DNA of 33,563 nt from Paracoccaceae bacterium (GTDB lineage: Bacteria; Pseudomonadota; Alphaproteobacteria; Rhodobacterales; Rhodobacteraceae). The stretch covers positions 1-33,563 of the forward strand of contig SKKS01000476.1 in assembly GCA_007123625.1 (NCBI GenBank). The letters are read 5' to 3'. The notes below the pieces were generated by a model. The model did no database searches and was not told the DNA's origin. It saw only the letters and a program-made list of their open reading frames with translations. Below, one piece after another: positions 17,779-27,331 of this stretch; the stretch's first letter is position 1, and each line of letters opens with the position of its first letter. A program made the translations under genes and the position numbers.

Positions 17779-19878
17779 ATGAGCGATCACAGACGCTATC
17801 GCATCGGCATTGATGTCGGCGGCACGTTCACCGATTTCGTCATGGCGGAAACGCATGGCAAGCGCCTGATCTTCCACAAGGAAGCATCGGTGCCCGCCAA
17901 CCCGGCCGAAGCCATCGCGCAAGGAATCGCGGCCCTTCTGGCGCAAGAGGGCGCGGCGGCGTCACAGATCGACGTGATCACCCACGGCACCACGCTGGGG
18001 TTGAATGCGATCATCCAGGAACGCGGCTGCCGCGTGGCGCTGGTGGTGTCCGAAGGCAACCGCGACGTGATGGAACTGGCGCGCGGGCGCCTGCCCAGTT
18101 CCTACAACTTTCGGCTGGGGCGCGAAAAGGCGCTGGTCGGGCGGCGCGACGTGTTCGAGGTGCCTGCGCGCCTGCTGGCCAACGGACGCGTGCTGCGCGC
18201 CGCTGATCCCGCCGCGCTGGACACGCTTGCCGCGCAGATCGCGGCGGGCGGCTATGACGCGGTGGCGGTGATGCTGCTCAACTCCTACGCCGATCCCGCC
18301 CCCGAGGCCACGCTGGCCGATGCGCTGGTGCAGCGCCTGCCGGGGGTGCCGGTCACCGCGTCCGCTGCGCTCTGGCCCGAGGTCAAGGAGTACGAGCGCG
18401 CCCTGATCGCGGTGCTGAATGCATATATCCATCCACTCATGGCCGCCTATTTCGACCGGTTGTCACAGTATCTGGCCGACCTTGGCGTGCAGGCGGCACT
18501 CTACATCACGTCGAACAACGGCGGCACCATGAGCCTTGCCACCGCGCGCGAACGGCCCGTGGACACGATCCTGTCGGGGCCTGCGTCAGGGGTGTCGGCG
18601 GCGGCGGCGATCGCTGTCGGGCGGATCGATCCGGCGCGGGTTCATCTGTTGACCTTCGACATGGGGGGCACCAGTTCGGACGTGTCGTCTATCATCGGTG
18701 GCTTGCCCGAAATCGCCCAGAATTCCAAGGTCGGCGACTATCCCCTGATGCTGCCTGTGGTCAGTGTTTCGGCGGTGGGGGCCGGGGGCGGGTCGATCGG
18801 CTGGCGCGATGCGCAAGGCGTGCTCAAGGTCGGACCGCACAGCGCGGGCGCACGGCCCGGCCCGGTGTCCTATGGCCGGGGCGGGGTGGAGCCGACTATC
18901 ACCGATGCCCTGCTCGCGATGGGTGTGTTGCACCCGGGGCGGTTCCTGGATGGCCGGATGCCGCTGGACAAACACGCCGCAAAGGCGGCGCTGGGTACCG
19001 TGGGCGCCGGGCTTGGCCTGAGCGACAGCGCCGAAATCGGGCGCGCGATCTGCGGAGTGGCGACTGTGCGCATGGCGACCGAGATCACCAAGCTGCTGGC
19101 GCAAAAGGGGCTGGACATGCGCGATGCGCAGCTTGTGGCCTTTGGCGGGGCCGGCCCGACCACGGCATTGTTGCTGGCCGAGGAAGCCGGGATCGGCACC
19201 GTTATCGTCCCGACCTCGCCGGGAACGTTCTGTGCGTTGGGCGCCCTGCTGGCCGATGTCCAGCGCGATTTCGTCCGACCCTGCCGCATGACCCTTGCGG
19301 GGGACGATGCGGATGCGGTGGCGATTGACGCGATCATCGATACCCTGCGCACCACTGCCGAAGGCTGGCTGCGCGGTGAGGGAAGCCTTGTGCAGGCGCA
19401 GGAATTTTCCGTTTCGGCGGACATGCGCTATCCGGGCCAATCGTTCGAATTCCGCATTCCCGTGCTCGACGCTGCTCCGGAAACCGCACCCGAAACCGAT
19501 CGCGCCGGCGCGCTGGCGGCGGCGTTCCACGCCGAACACCAGCGCGTCTATGGCTACAGGCAAGCCACCGGCGGGGTTGAGCTGGTGAATCTGCGCATGA
19601 CGGCCACCGGGCGGTTGGCGCCGGTCACGCTGCCTGCGCAAGATCCCGTGGACGTGGATGCCGCCGCACCCGAAACCCGGCAGGTTCTTCTTGACAGCTG
19701 GACCGAAGTGCCGGTGCTGCAACGCGCGCTGATCGCCCAAGGGGCACGGCTGGAAGGGCCTTTGATCGTGGAGCAGCCCGACACCACGACACTTGTGCTG
19801 CGCGGCTGGACCGCCGAGGCGGATGACGCGGGCACGCTCTGGCTGCGGCGGGGAACAGGGCAGGAGGCCAGGGCATGA
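17779..19878 (+). CDS. hyuA: Hydantoinase/oxoprolinase family protein, subunit A (ATP-dependent N-methylhydantoinase type)
   Basis: YRIGIDVGGTFTDFVMAE; VITHGTTLGLNAIIQERG; DTILSGPASGVSAAAAIA; LTFDMGGTSSDVSSI; AFGGAGPTTALLLAEEAGI. Confidence 0.94.
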   Translation: MSDHRRYRIGIDVGGTFTDFVMAETHGKRLIFHKEASVPANPAEAIAQGIAALLAQEGAAASQIDVITHGTTLGLNAIIQERGCRVALVVSEGNRDVMELARGRLPSSYNFRLGREKALVGRRDVFEVPARLLANGRVLRAADPAALDTLAAQIAAGGYDAVAVMLLNSYADPAPEATLADALVQRLPGVPVTASAALWPEVKEYERALIAVLNAYIHPLMAAYFDRLSQYLADLGVQAALYITSNNGGTMSLATARERPVDTILSGPASGVSAAAAIAVGRIDPARVHLLTFDMGGTSSDVSSIIGGLPEIAQNSKVGDYPLMLPVVSVSAVGAGGGSIGWRDAQGVLKVGPHSAGARPGPVSYGRGGVEPTITDALLAMGVLHPGRFLDGRMPLDKHAAKAALGTVGAGLGLSDSAEIGRAICGVATVRMATEITKLLAQKGLDMRDAQLVAFGGAGPTTALLLAEEAGIGTVIVPTSPGTFCALGALLADVQRDFVRPCRMTLAGDDADAVAIDAIIDTLRTTAEGWLRGEGSLVQAQEFSVSADMRYPGQSFEFRIPVLDAAPETAPETDRAGALAAAFHAEHQRVYGYRQATGGVELVNLRMTATGRLAPVTLPAQDPVDVDAAAPETRQVLLDSWTEVPVLQRALIAQGARLEGPLIVEQPDTTTLVLRGWTAEADDAGTLWLRRGTGQEARA

Positions 19879-21926
19879 AGCTTGGCAAGATCACGCTGGA
19901 GCTGATGCACCAGAAGCTGCGCGCCTGTACCGAAGAGATGGCGCTTGCGCTCTCGCATGCCGCGCGCAGCACCTATGTCAAGGACGCGGCGGATTTCGGC
20001 ACGGCGCTGGCCAATCTGGACGGCAAGTTCTTTGCCTATCCCGCAGCGCTGGGGGTGTCGGGGTTTCTGGATCTCGATTGCGGCCCGGCGATCGCCGCGG
20101 TGGCGGCCACCGGGCCGCTGGAACCCGGCGACGTCATCATCACGAACCATCCCTATGCAAGCGGCGGGCTGGCGACGCACATGCCGGACCTGCAGTTGAT
20201 CAAGCCCTATTTCCACGACGGGCGGATCATCTGCTACGGCTGGGATTTCATCCATTCCGCCGACATCGGCGGCGGCGTGCCGTCCAGTATCAGCCCAGCA
20301 TTCACCACCATCTTTCAGGAAGGGTTGCAGATCCCGCCGGTGCGGATCGTGCGGGCGGGACAGATCAATACCGAATTCCTGGCCATCTACAGCGCCAATT
20401 GCCGCGTCCCCGAGGTGAACCTGGCCGATGTGCACGCCATGCTGGCGGCGCTGACCGTGGGCGAACGGCGCGTGCAGGCCATTGTCGCGCGCCACGGGGT
20501 GGAAACCTTCATGGCCGCGCAGGCCGATCTGGTGGACTGGGCACGCACCAAATCGCGCGAGGTCCAGCGCCAGATCCCCAACGGCGTGTTCGATTTCTGG
20601 GATTATCTGGACGATGACTTCAACAGCCCCTTTCCGGTGCGCATCCGCTGCCGGATGACGGTGCGCGACGGGCATGTGCACCTGGACTATACCGGGACCG
20701 ACCCGCAAGTGGCGTCGGCCTACAACGTGCCCACAGGTGGCATGCGCCACCCGTGGCTGACGCTGAAGCTGATGCATCTGGTGGGCAGCCTTGACCCGAC
20801 GATCCCGCTCAATTTCGGTCTGTTCGAGAACATCACCGTGGCCGTGCCGCGCGGCACCATCCTCAACCCTGTCGCTCCGGCGGCAACGGGTGTGCGCGCG
20901 GCCACCGCCGTGCGGATCAACGATGTGATCGTGGGCGTGCTGACACGCGCGCTGTCCGGGCTGATCCCGTGCCCTTCGGGCGGGACCGTCGTGCCCGTGG
21001 TGGTGGCCGAACGCGCGGAGGGAACGGGCAACCCGGTGCTGTCGGTGATCCAGACGCTGGTGGGCGGCACCGGCGGACAGGCGGGGATGGATGGCATCGA
21101 CGGGCGCGACAGCGGGCTTGCGAACCTTTACAACACGCCGCTGGAGCGCAGCGAAGCCGAAGTCGGTGTGATCGTCGAGCGTTACGGCCTGCGCCCGGAC
21201 AGCGGCGGCGCCGGGCAGTGGCGCGGCGGCATGGGGCTGGAGATGCGGCTGGCGTTTCGCACCCCCGGCACCTCGGTGCTGGGTCGCGGGCTGGAACGCT
21301 TCGTGTTTCGCCCCTGGGGGGCGGCTGGGGGCCGCCCCGGCGCCCGCTGCGAGGTCATCCTGAACCGTGGCCGCCCGGACGAACGCCGCCTGGGCAAGAT
21401 CGACGAGTTGTTCGTCGCGCCGGGCGATACGCTGACCTTCCTGACCGCCGGGGGCGGTGGATACGGCAACCCCTTGCACCGCGACTCCGCGCTGGTGCTG
21501 CGCGATGTACTTGCCGGGTTGGTGTCGCAGAACGCGGCGCAGGCGGAGTATGGCGTGGTGCTTGACGGCGACGCGGTGGACTCGGTCGCCACCGCCCGAC
21601 TGCGCGGGGAGCGGCTGTCCACGGGCCAAGGGCACGGACCGGACCCCGATTTCGGGCCCGAACGCGCGATCTGGGAAAGCGTGTTCGATGACCGCATTGC
21701 AACAGAATTCGCCCTGCGGCTGCAAGGCCTTCCCGTCGGAACGCGCCAGAGTGTGCGGCAAGAGATCCTGAAACAGGTGCTGCCCCGCATGGCCGAGATC
21801 AACCGGATCGGCCTGGCCGGGGCGTTGGCCGATCCACCCGCCCAGAAACGCCTTCTGCGGCAATTGATCGACGACCGGCTTCCCCCGCTTTCACCCGCAG
21901 ATGCGGCGTGGATCTGTTCTTCATGA
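19875..21926 (+). CDS. hyuB: Hydantoinase B/oxoprolinase family protein, subunit B
   Basis: GDVIITNHPYASGGLATHMPDLQLIKPYF; FHPFxGD-type; GGTGGQAGMDGIDGRDSGLANLYNTPLERSEAEVGVIVERYGLRPDSGGAGQWRGGMGLE; TAGGGGYGNPLHRD; ATGA overlap with hyuA. Confidence 0.94.
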   Translation: MKLGKITLELMHQKLRACTEEMALALSHAARSTYVKDAADFGTALANLDGKFFAYPAALGVSGFLDLDCGPAIAAVAATGPLEPGDVIITNHPYASGGLATHMPDLQLIKPYFHDGRIICYGWDFIHSADIGGGVPSSISPAFTTIFQEGLQIPPVRIVRAGQINTEFLAIYSANCRVPEVNLADVHAMLAALTVGERRVQAIVARHGVETFMAAQADLVDWARTKSREVQRQIPNGVFDFWDYLDDDFNSPFPVRIRCRMTVRDGHVHLDYTGTDPQVASAYNVPTGGMRHPWLTLKLMHLVGSLDPTIPLNFGLFENITVAVPRGTILNPVAPAATGVRAATAVRINDVIVGVLTRALSGLIPCPSGGTVVPVVVAERAEGTGNPVLSVIQTLVGGTGGQAGMDGIDGRDSGLANLYNTPLERSEAEVGVIVERYGLRPDSGGAGQWRGGMGLEMRLAFRTPGTSVLGRGLERFVFRPWGAAGGRPGARCEVILNRGRPDERRLGKIDELFVAPGDTLTFLTAGGGGYGNPLHRDSALVLRDVLAGLVSQNAAQAEYGVVLDGDAVDSVATARLRGERLSTGQGHGPDPDFGPERAIWESVFDDRIATEFALRLQGLPVGTRQSVRQEILKQVLPRMAEINRIGLAGALADPPAQKRLLRQLIDDRLPPLSPADAAWICSS

Positions 21927-21948
21927 CCTGACCCGAACGGAGTTGCCC

Positions 21949-22632
21949 ATGGTGCATGACCCTTACTGGGATCTCGACAAGGAGATCGAATTCCCCCCTT
22001 TCGATGCCAGCAAGACGGCGCTGCTGATCGTCGACATGCAGAAGATGTGCGCCCATCCCGATGGCTGGATGGGGCGGCTTTGTGTCGATCAGGGCAAACC
22101 CGGGCATCTGGATGAGCGCTTTGCGTTTATCCGCGAGATCCTGCCGAACTTGCAGCGCCTGCTGGCGTTCTGCCGCGAGGCCGGGGTTGAGGTGATTCAT
22201 GTGCGCATCGGCTATCGTACGCCGGACGGGCGCGACGGCAAACACGGGCTGGTCAACCGGCTGGAGGAAACCAGGGTCCTGCCGATGGACCTTGAGATCC
22301 TTGAGGAAATCGCGCCCTTGCCGCACGAGATCGTGCTCGACAAGACATCGGTGAGTGCCTTCAATTCGACCGCGATCGACCAGATCCTGCGCAACATGCG
22401 CAAGGACAGGATCTGGGCGGCGGGTGTGGTCACCGAAGCCTGCGTCGAACTGACCGCGCGCGATGCCTCGGATCGGGGCTACTGGACAACGCTGGTCACG
22501 GATTGCTGTGCGTCATCCACGCGGGCCGCGCATGATGATGCGGTGCAACGGATCACCGACGGCAACGTGATCCGGGGCGCCACGTCGCAGGACTTGATCG
22601 CTAAAGCGGGCGGCATTCCTGCAAACAGTTGA
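21949..22632 (+). CDS. Cysteine hydrolase, isochorismatase-like (N-carbamoylsarcosine amidase/RutB-type superfamily)
   Basis: KTALLIVDMQKMCAHPDGWMG; KTSVSAFNSTAIDQILRNM; AAGVVTEACVELTARDASDRGYWTTLVTDCC. Confidence 0.88.
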   Translation: MVHDPYWDLDKEIEFPPFDASKTALLIVDMQKMCAHPDGWMGRLCVDQGKPGHLDERFAFIREILPNLQRLLAFCREAGVEVIHVRIGYRTPDGRDGKHGLVNRLEETRVLPMDLEILEEIAPLPHEIVLDKTSVSAFNSTAIDQILRNMRKDRIWAAGVVTEACVELTARDASDRGYWTTLVTDCCASSTRAAHDDAVQRITDGNVIRGATSQDLIAKAGGIPANS

Positions 22633-22772
22633 ATATGCCGATGATGTGGCTGAGGGGCAATTGGTTGGCGTGACTATCACAATCCGGGGGAAGGTCGCGC
22701 GGGCAAAGCTGACTCGGGTGGTTCATATACATCAACTCAAGTTTATATTACAGAACTCGGGGTCATGTCTGA

Positions 22773-23499
22773 ATGCCACCCAAGCGCCCCGCAAACATCC
22801 TGTGGATCCTGTCTGACGCTCTCAGGGCATCCGCATTGGCCACCGAACAGGCGACCTTTGCAGACGTCAGTGCGCCGCTGGTCGCGAAGCCTGCGCTTGA
22901 TGCGCTGGCGGCTGAAGGCACGCGCTTTACACGGCATTTCTGCAATTCCCCGGCCTGCGTCCCTGCGCGCGCCGGGACGCGTGCCTGCAGGGTGCCTGAA
23001 CGACAGCCTGTCCGAAGCGTTGGACCTGGGCCGGACGCTTTGCGCGCTGGCCGGAGTGGACCCTGATCCGGGGTTCGAGGGCCGCGCGCTCCTGCGGGAC
23101 CCTGCGCCCGAGGCGATCTTTTCCGTGGTCGGTCAGGGCGCGGCGGGCACGCGGGCGTCGTCCGCATCGGACATCGGCACCTGGCCCGATGGGCGTGGCT
23201 GGCCGCGCCGGGCCTGCCTGCGGACGCACCGTTACCGATTTGACATGAACGTGCGCCAGGACGGCGGGCCAGTCCTTCAGGAGAACGAAGACAACTTCAT
23301 GACCGACAGCCTGCGCGACCCAGCCGAGCGGCACAACATTGCCGCCGACCCCGCGCAGGCCGACCACGTTGCCGCCTTTCGAAACACACTGCTGGAACGC
23401 GCGGCATCCGCGCTCGAACCGTCATTCGTTCCGCGCTACACCGCAGAGGAGGTCGGTGCCTTCGCACCGCCAGCACCGGCGCCAAGGCGCAGCACGTGA
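22773..23499 (+). pseudogene. Sulfatase remnant: N-terminus and C-terminus joined with loss of the central domain and a frame change
   Basis: Frame 22773: RPANILWILSDALR...PALDALAAEGTRFTRHFCNSPACVPARAG (CxPxR sulfatase motif). Frame 22765: LGRTLCALAGVDPDPGFEGRALL...YRFDMNVRQDGGPVLQENEDNFMTDSLRDPAERHNIAADPA, typical sulfatase C-terminus. Junction near 22980-23000. Confidence 0.85.
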
Positions 23500-24004
23500 C
23501 CGGGGCGTTGCGGGCGGCAGTGATCGGCGCGGGCTGGTTCGCCGCGCAGAACCACATCCCCGTGCTGGTATCGCGTGCCGAGATCGTGCCGGAAGGGGTC
23601 AGCCGACTAGGTACTGCCGTCCTTGACCGGGTGAAAGCGCATTTCGGCTTTGCCTTTGCTGCAGAGGATAATCGCACCGTTCTGGACCGGCGGCCCGAAA
23701 TCGTGATCGTCGCCTCGCCCCATGCGCTGCACTACGAACACGCGGCTGCGGCGCTCCTGGCGGGTGTGCATGTGCTGTGCGAAAAACCGATGACGCTGGA
23801 CCCCGCGCAGGCGTGGCACCTGGTGCGGATTGCGAAGGCCTGCAACCGGCATCTGCTGATCGCCAACAGCTATCATTGCCTGCCCCATGTCGATGCCCTG
23901 CGCCAGCGGATCGCCGACGGTGCCATCGGGCGGCTGGAACACGCGATGTGCAGCTTCGTTTCGGTCACGCGTGACGTGTTCACCGGCGACCGGGGCTTGG
24001 ACGG
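23496..24004 (+). pseudogene. Gfo/Idh/MocA oxidoreductase, C-terminally truncated by deletion
   Basis: AAVIGAGWFAAQNHIPVL; VIVASPHALHYEHAAAALLAGVHVLCEKPMTLDPAQAWHLV; runs into ABC ATPase sequence near 24004. Confidence 0.85.
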
Positions 24005-24467
24005 GCCGATGAACCCACTTCGGCGCTGGATGTCATGGTACAGAAACAGGTCATGGCGACGCTTGGCCGGGGAAGGGCGGACATCGGCGCGGGCGTCTTG
24101 CTGATCGGCCGTGACCATGGCGCAGATGGCGCATTTCGTCAACGAACTGTGCGTGATGTATGCCGGGCGGCTGGTCGAGCGTGGTCCGGTGCGCGCCCAG
24201 TTCGCGCGCCCGCGCCACCCCTATACCCGCATACTGATCGACGCGTTGCCCTCGTTTCAGGAACGCGCGCGATTTCGCGGTATTCCCGGGGTCGCGCCGT
24301 CGCTTCTGAGCCACATTCCCGGCTGCCCGTTCCACCCGCGCTGCCCAATGGCAGAGGCATGCTGCGCCGAAGAAACTCCGGCGCTACGCACGTTCAGTGT
24401 CGGCGGTGCAGGCGGGATCGGTGCGCATGTCGCCGCCTGCCACCGCGCCGAGGAGATGACGCCATGA
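24005..24467 (+). pseudogene. Peptide ABC ATPase (DppD-like) C-terminal fragment starting at Walker B, plus a frameshift near 24115
   Basis: ADEPTSALDVMVQKQVMATLGRGRADIGAGVLLIGRD (frame of 24008), then frame 24111: MAQMAHFVNELCVMYAGRLVERGPVRAQFARPRHPYTRILIDALPSF...GCPFHPRCPMAEACC; no Walker A or signature motif. Confidence 0.87.
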
Positions 24468-25555
24468 ACACCGCGAACCATGCGCTTCTGGAAATCGTCT
24501 CGGCCGGTGTGACCTTCACCGCCGGTTTCGCCGGGAGGGTGCGCACGCAGGCGCTCAGTGACATGACAATGTCGGTGGGCGGCCCCGACCCGTCCATAAC
24601 CGCCGTGGTCGGCGAAAGCGGCAGCGGCAAGACAACGCTCATGCGCGTGCTGCTCGGATTTCAGCCCACGACCGACGGCACAGTGACCTTCGACGGGCGC
24701 CCTCTGGAAAGATTCTCGCGCTCTGAGCTGCGCGCCTATCGCCGCCAGGTGCAGGCGGTGTTTCAGGAGCCGTTCGACGTTTTCAACCCCTTCTACCGGA
24801 TCGAACACCCGCTGGTCGCGCCGCTTATTGCCTTCGGGCTGGCAAGCAACCGCAGGTCGGCACTGGAGCAGGTGGCCGCTGCCATGACCGCCGTGGGCCT
24901 GCGCCCGGCCGAAACCATCGGCAAGTACCCGCATCAGCTTTCGGGCGGGCAGCGCCAGCCGGTGATGCGGGCGCGCGCCATGTCGTTGCAACCCACAATC
25001 CTTCTGGCGGACGAGCCGGTATCGATGGTCGATGCCTCGCTGCAGTCGACCATCCTCGAACCCATGTGGAAGATAAACCGCGCGCGGGATCGCACTGGTC
25101 TATGTCACGCATGATCTGGCCACGGCCAATCAGATCGCAGATACGGTGCTGGTCTTTTGTGGCGGTCAGGTAATGGAGGTCGGCGCGGCCGAGGCGGTCA
25201 TCAAGTGCCCGCGCCATCCTTATACCGAAGCGCTGATCGATGCCGTACCCTCTCCCGATCCCGATGTCAGCTGGAGCCTTGGCAACGGGCGCAGCGCCGC
25301 CGAGATGCAGGCGCTTCCCGAAGGCGGCTGCCCCTTCGCGCCACGGTGTCCCCGGGCATTGCCGGAGTGCGCGCAGACGCGGCAACCGCTCTATCGCACC
25401 GACCCGAACGTGCGGTGGCCTGCGTGCATGACGAAAGCGCGCAAACCGCAACCGTCGTTGCGGTGCAGGCCGCCATCGGGCGTGTGCCGGTCTCCACGGG
25501 GGTGCCACGTGATCGTCGAGAGCCATTGCCACATCTGGGCGCGCTGGCCCTATGA
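24464..25555 (+). pseudogene. Peptide ABC ATPase (DppF/OppF-like) with two frame shifts
   Basis: Frame 24464: GESGSGKTTLMRVLLGF...LSGGQRQPVMRARAM...LADEPVSMVDASLQ; shift near 25083 to frame 25146: IALVYVTHDLATANQIADTVLVF...GGCPFAPRCPRALPEC; shift back near 25402: ERAVACVHDESAQTATVVAVQ. Confidence 0.85.
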
Positions 25556-26402
25556 CCCGCCGGTGCCGGACCCCGAAATCCGCGCCCGAACAGGTTCTGT
25601 GGCATATGGACCGCAACGACGTGAACCACGCGGTGGTGATCTGCGCCGGGATCGGCGCAAACCCAGACAACGCCGGTTGTGCCTTTGCCACAGCCGACAG
25701 CTTTCCGGACCGGTTCGAGGTTTTCCCCGATCTGGAATGCCGTTGGTCGCCTGAATTCCGCACGCCGGGCGCCGCGGCCGGTTGCGCGCGGCGCTGGCGC
25801 GCTGGCCTCTGCGCGGCTTCACCAGCTATCTGGACGAGGTCGGGTCCGGCGCCTGGCTGGCAAGCGCCCAAGGCTTCGCATTCTTCGAGCCTGCGGCAGA
25901 AAACCGGCTGATTGCCAGTCTTTCGGTGTTCCCGCATCAGGTGCCCCATGTGGCAGATCTTGCCCGCCGCATACCGGGGTTGACGATCCTGCTGCACCAC
26001 ATGGCGTTTCTGGGCCCGCGCACCGCCATCACCCGCGACGGCCCGGCACTTGTGACCGCTGCGGCGTCCTGCCCGGGCATCCATGTCAAGCTTTCGGGCG
26101 CGGGCAACGTGGCCGGGCCACAGGATGCCTATCCCTATCCGGCGTTGGCCTGGATCGGGCAGCTTCTGTGCGCCGCCTTCGGCTCCGAGCGGCTGGTCTG
26201 GGGGTCGGATTTTCCAGTTGCCGCGCGGCACATGACCTATCGCCAATGCCTGGACATGGTTGCCCGCCACGGACCCGGACCGGCCAGCGCAAGCGCTGCC
26301 ATGCTGGGCGAGAACATGGCCCGGCTGCTGGCAGCGGCGGGACCCACGGCCGATGACAAGTCCCCACTCCGGCCCGAAAGTGCGACAGGAAATACGCCAT
26401 GA
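25509..26402 (+). pseudogene. Amidohydrolase family 2 (TIM-barrel metal-dependent hydrolase) with two frame shifts
   Basis: Frame 25509 (GTG): VIVESHCHIWARWPYDPPVPDPE; frame 25552: APEQVLWHMDRNDVNHAVVICAGIGANPDNAGCAFATADSFPDRFEVFPDLEC; frame 25782: RAALARWPLRGFTSYL...GLTILLHHMAF...HVKLSGAGN...FGSERLVWGSDFPVA. Confidence 0.85.
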
Positions 26403-27139
26403 ACCGGATCGACCTGAACGACCGTATCACAGTATTCACCGGCGGTGCGCAAGGCATCGGCAGGGCCGTGGCGGAACGGATGATCGCATCGGGGGCGCGG
26501 GTCGCGATCTGGGACCGGGACGAGGCCCTTGGCGCACAGGTCGCGGCCGAGATCGGCGCATCCTTTGTCGCCGTGCAGCAAACTGATTTCGCCGCTGTCC
26601 AGTCTGCGCTCGCCGCAACCGGTTCCGCGCTTAGGGGCGTCGATGTACTGGTTGCCAACGCCGGGATTGCGGGCATGAACGCAACAGTCGCCGATTACCC
26701 GGTGAATGAGTGGCGCGCGATCATCGACATCTATCTGACCGGGGTGTTTCATTGTTGCAAGGCCGTAGTCCCCGGCATGTGGGCGCGCGGATACGGGCGG
26801 ATCGTCAATATCGCGTCGATCGCAGGCAAGGAAGGCAACCCCAACGCTGCAGTGTATTCGGCCTCCAAGGCGGGGGTCATCGCACTAACCAAATCGCTGG
26901 ACAAGCAACTGGCAGGCGGCGATATCACAGTGAACTGTGTGACCCCCGCCGCCGTGCGCACGCGCATCTTCGAGCAAATGACCGAAGAACACATCGGCTA
27001 TATGCTGTCGCGAATCCCGCGTGGGCGATTTCTTGCGCGCGAGGAGGCCGCAGCAATGATCTGCTGGTTGGCATCCGCCGAAAACAGCTTCACCACGGGT
27101 GCGGTGTTCGACCTGTCCGGAGGGCGCGCGATCTACTGA
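26399..27139 (+). CDS. SDR family oxidoreductase (3-oxoacyl-ACP reductase/FabG-like)
   Basis: VFTGGAQGIGRAVAERMI; LVANAGIAG; IVNIASIAGKEGNPNAAVYSASKAGVIALTKSL (S-YxxxK); FDLSGGRAIY. Confidence 0.94.
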   Translation: MNRIDLNDRITVFTGGAQGIGRAVAERMIASGARVAIWDRDEALGAQVAAEIGASFVAVQQTDFAAVQSALAATGSALRGVDVLVANAGIAGMNATVADYPVNEWRAIIDIYLTGVFHCCKAVVPGMWARGYGRIVNIASIAGKEGNPNAAVYSASKAGVIALTKSLDKQLAGGDITVNCVTPAAVRTRIFEQMTEEHIGYMLSRIPRGRFLAREEAAAMICWLASAENSFTTGAVFDLSGGRAIY

Positions 27140-27331
27140 GCACTGACCGTCCACTGCCGGTGTGCGCCTGTCTTGCACGCCGAAGAAACTGCGCCGGTTG
27201 CCTTGGCGCGGGAGGCAGCGCAATGCACAGTTGAACAATTCGTGTGCGCAGGAGTGACTTTATCCCTGTGAGCGCCGCGCTAGATTCACGTCAGGATTGA
27301 TTTTTGGCACGAATTACCGCAGGTAAACGCG

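Noticed and set aside
19554-21863. 769-aa minus-strand ORF opposite hyuB
   Set aside because: Mirror ORF from high-GC third-position bias; Arg/His/Gln/Pro-rich with no recognisable domain, fully antisense to a well-supported gene.
22735-22755. AT-rich GTTTATATTACAGAA upstream of the sulfatase remnant as a fifth, decayed operator
   Set aside because: Only one half (TTACAG) resembles the palindrome; too degenerate to call.
24825-26270. 481-aa minus-strand ORF across the decayed region, considered as a possible real gene explaining the frame breaks
   Set aside because: No recognisable motif, whereas the plus strand shows clear ATPase and amidohydrolase motifs across the frames.
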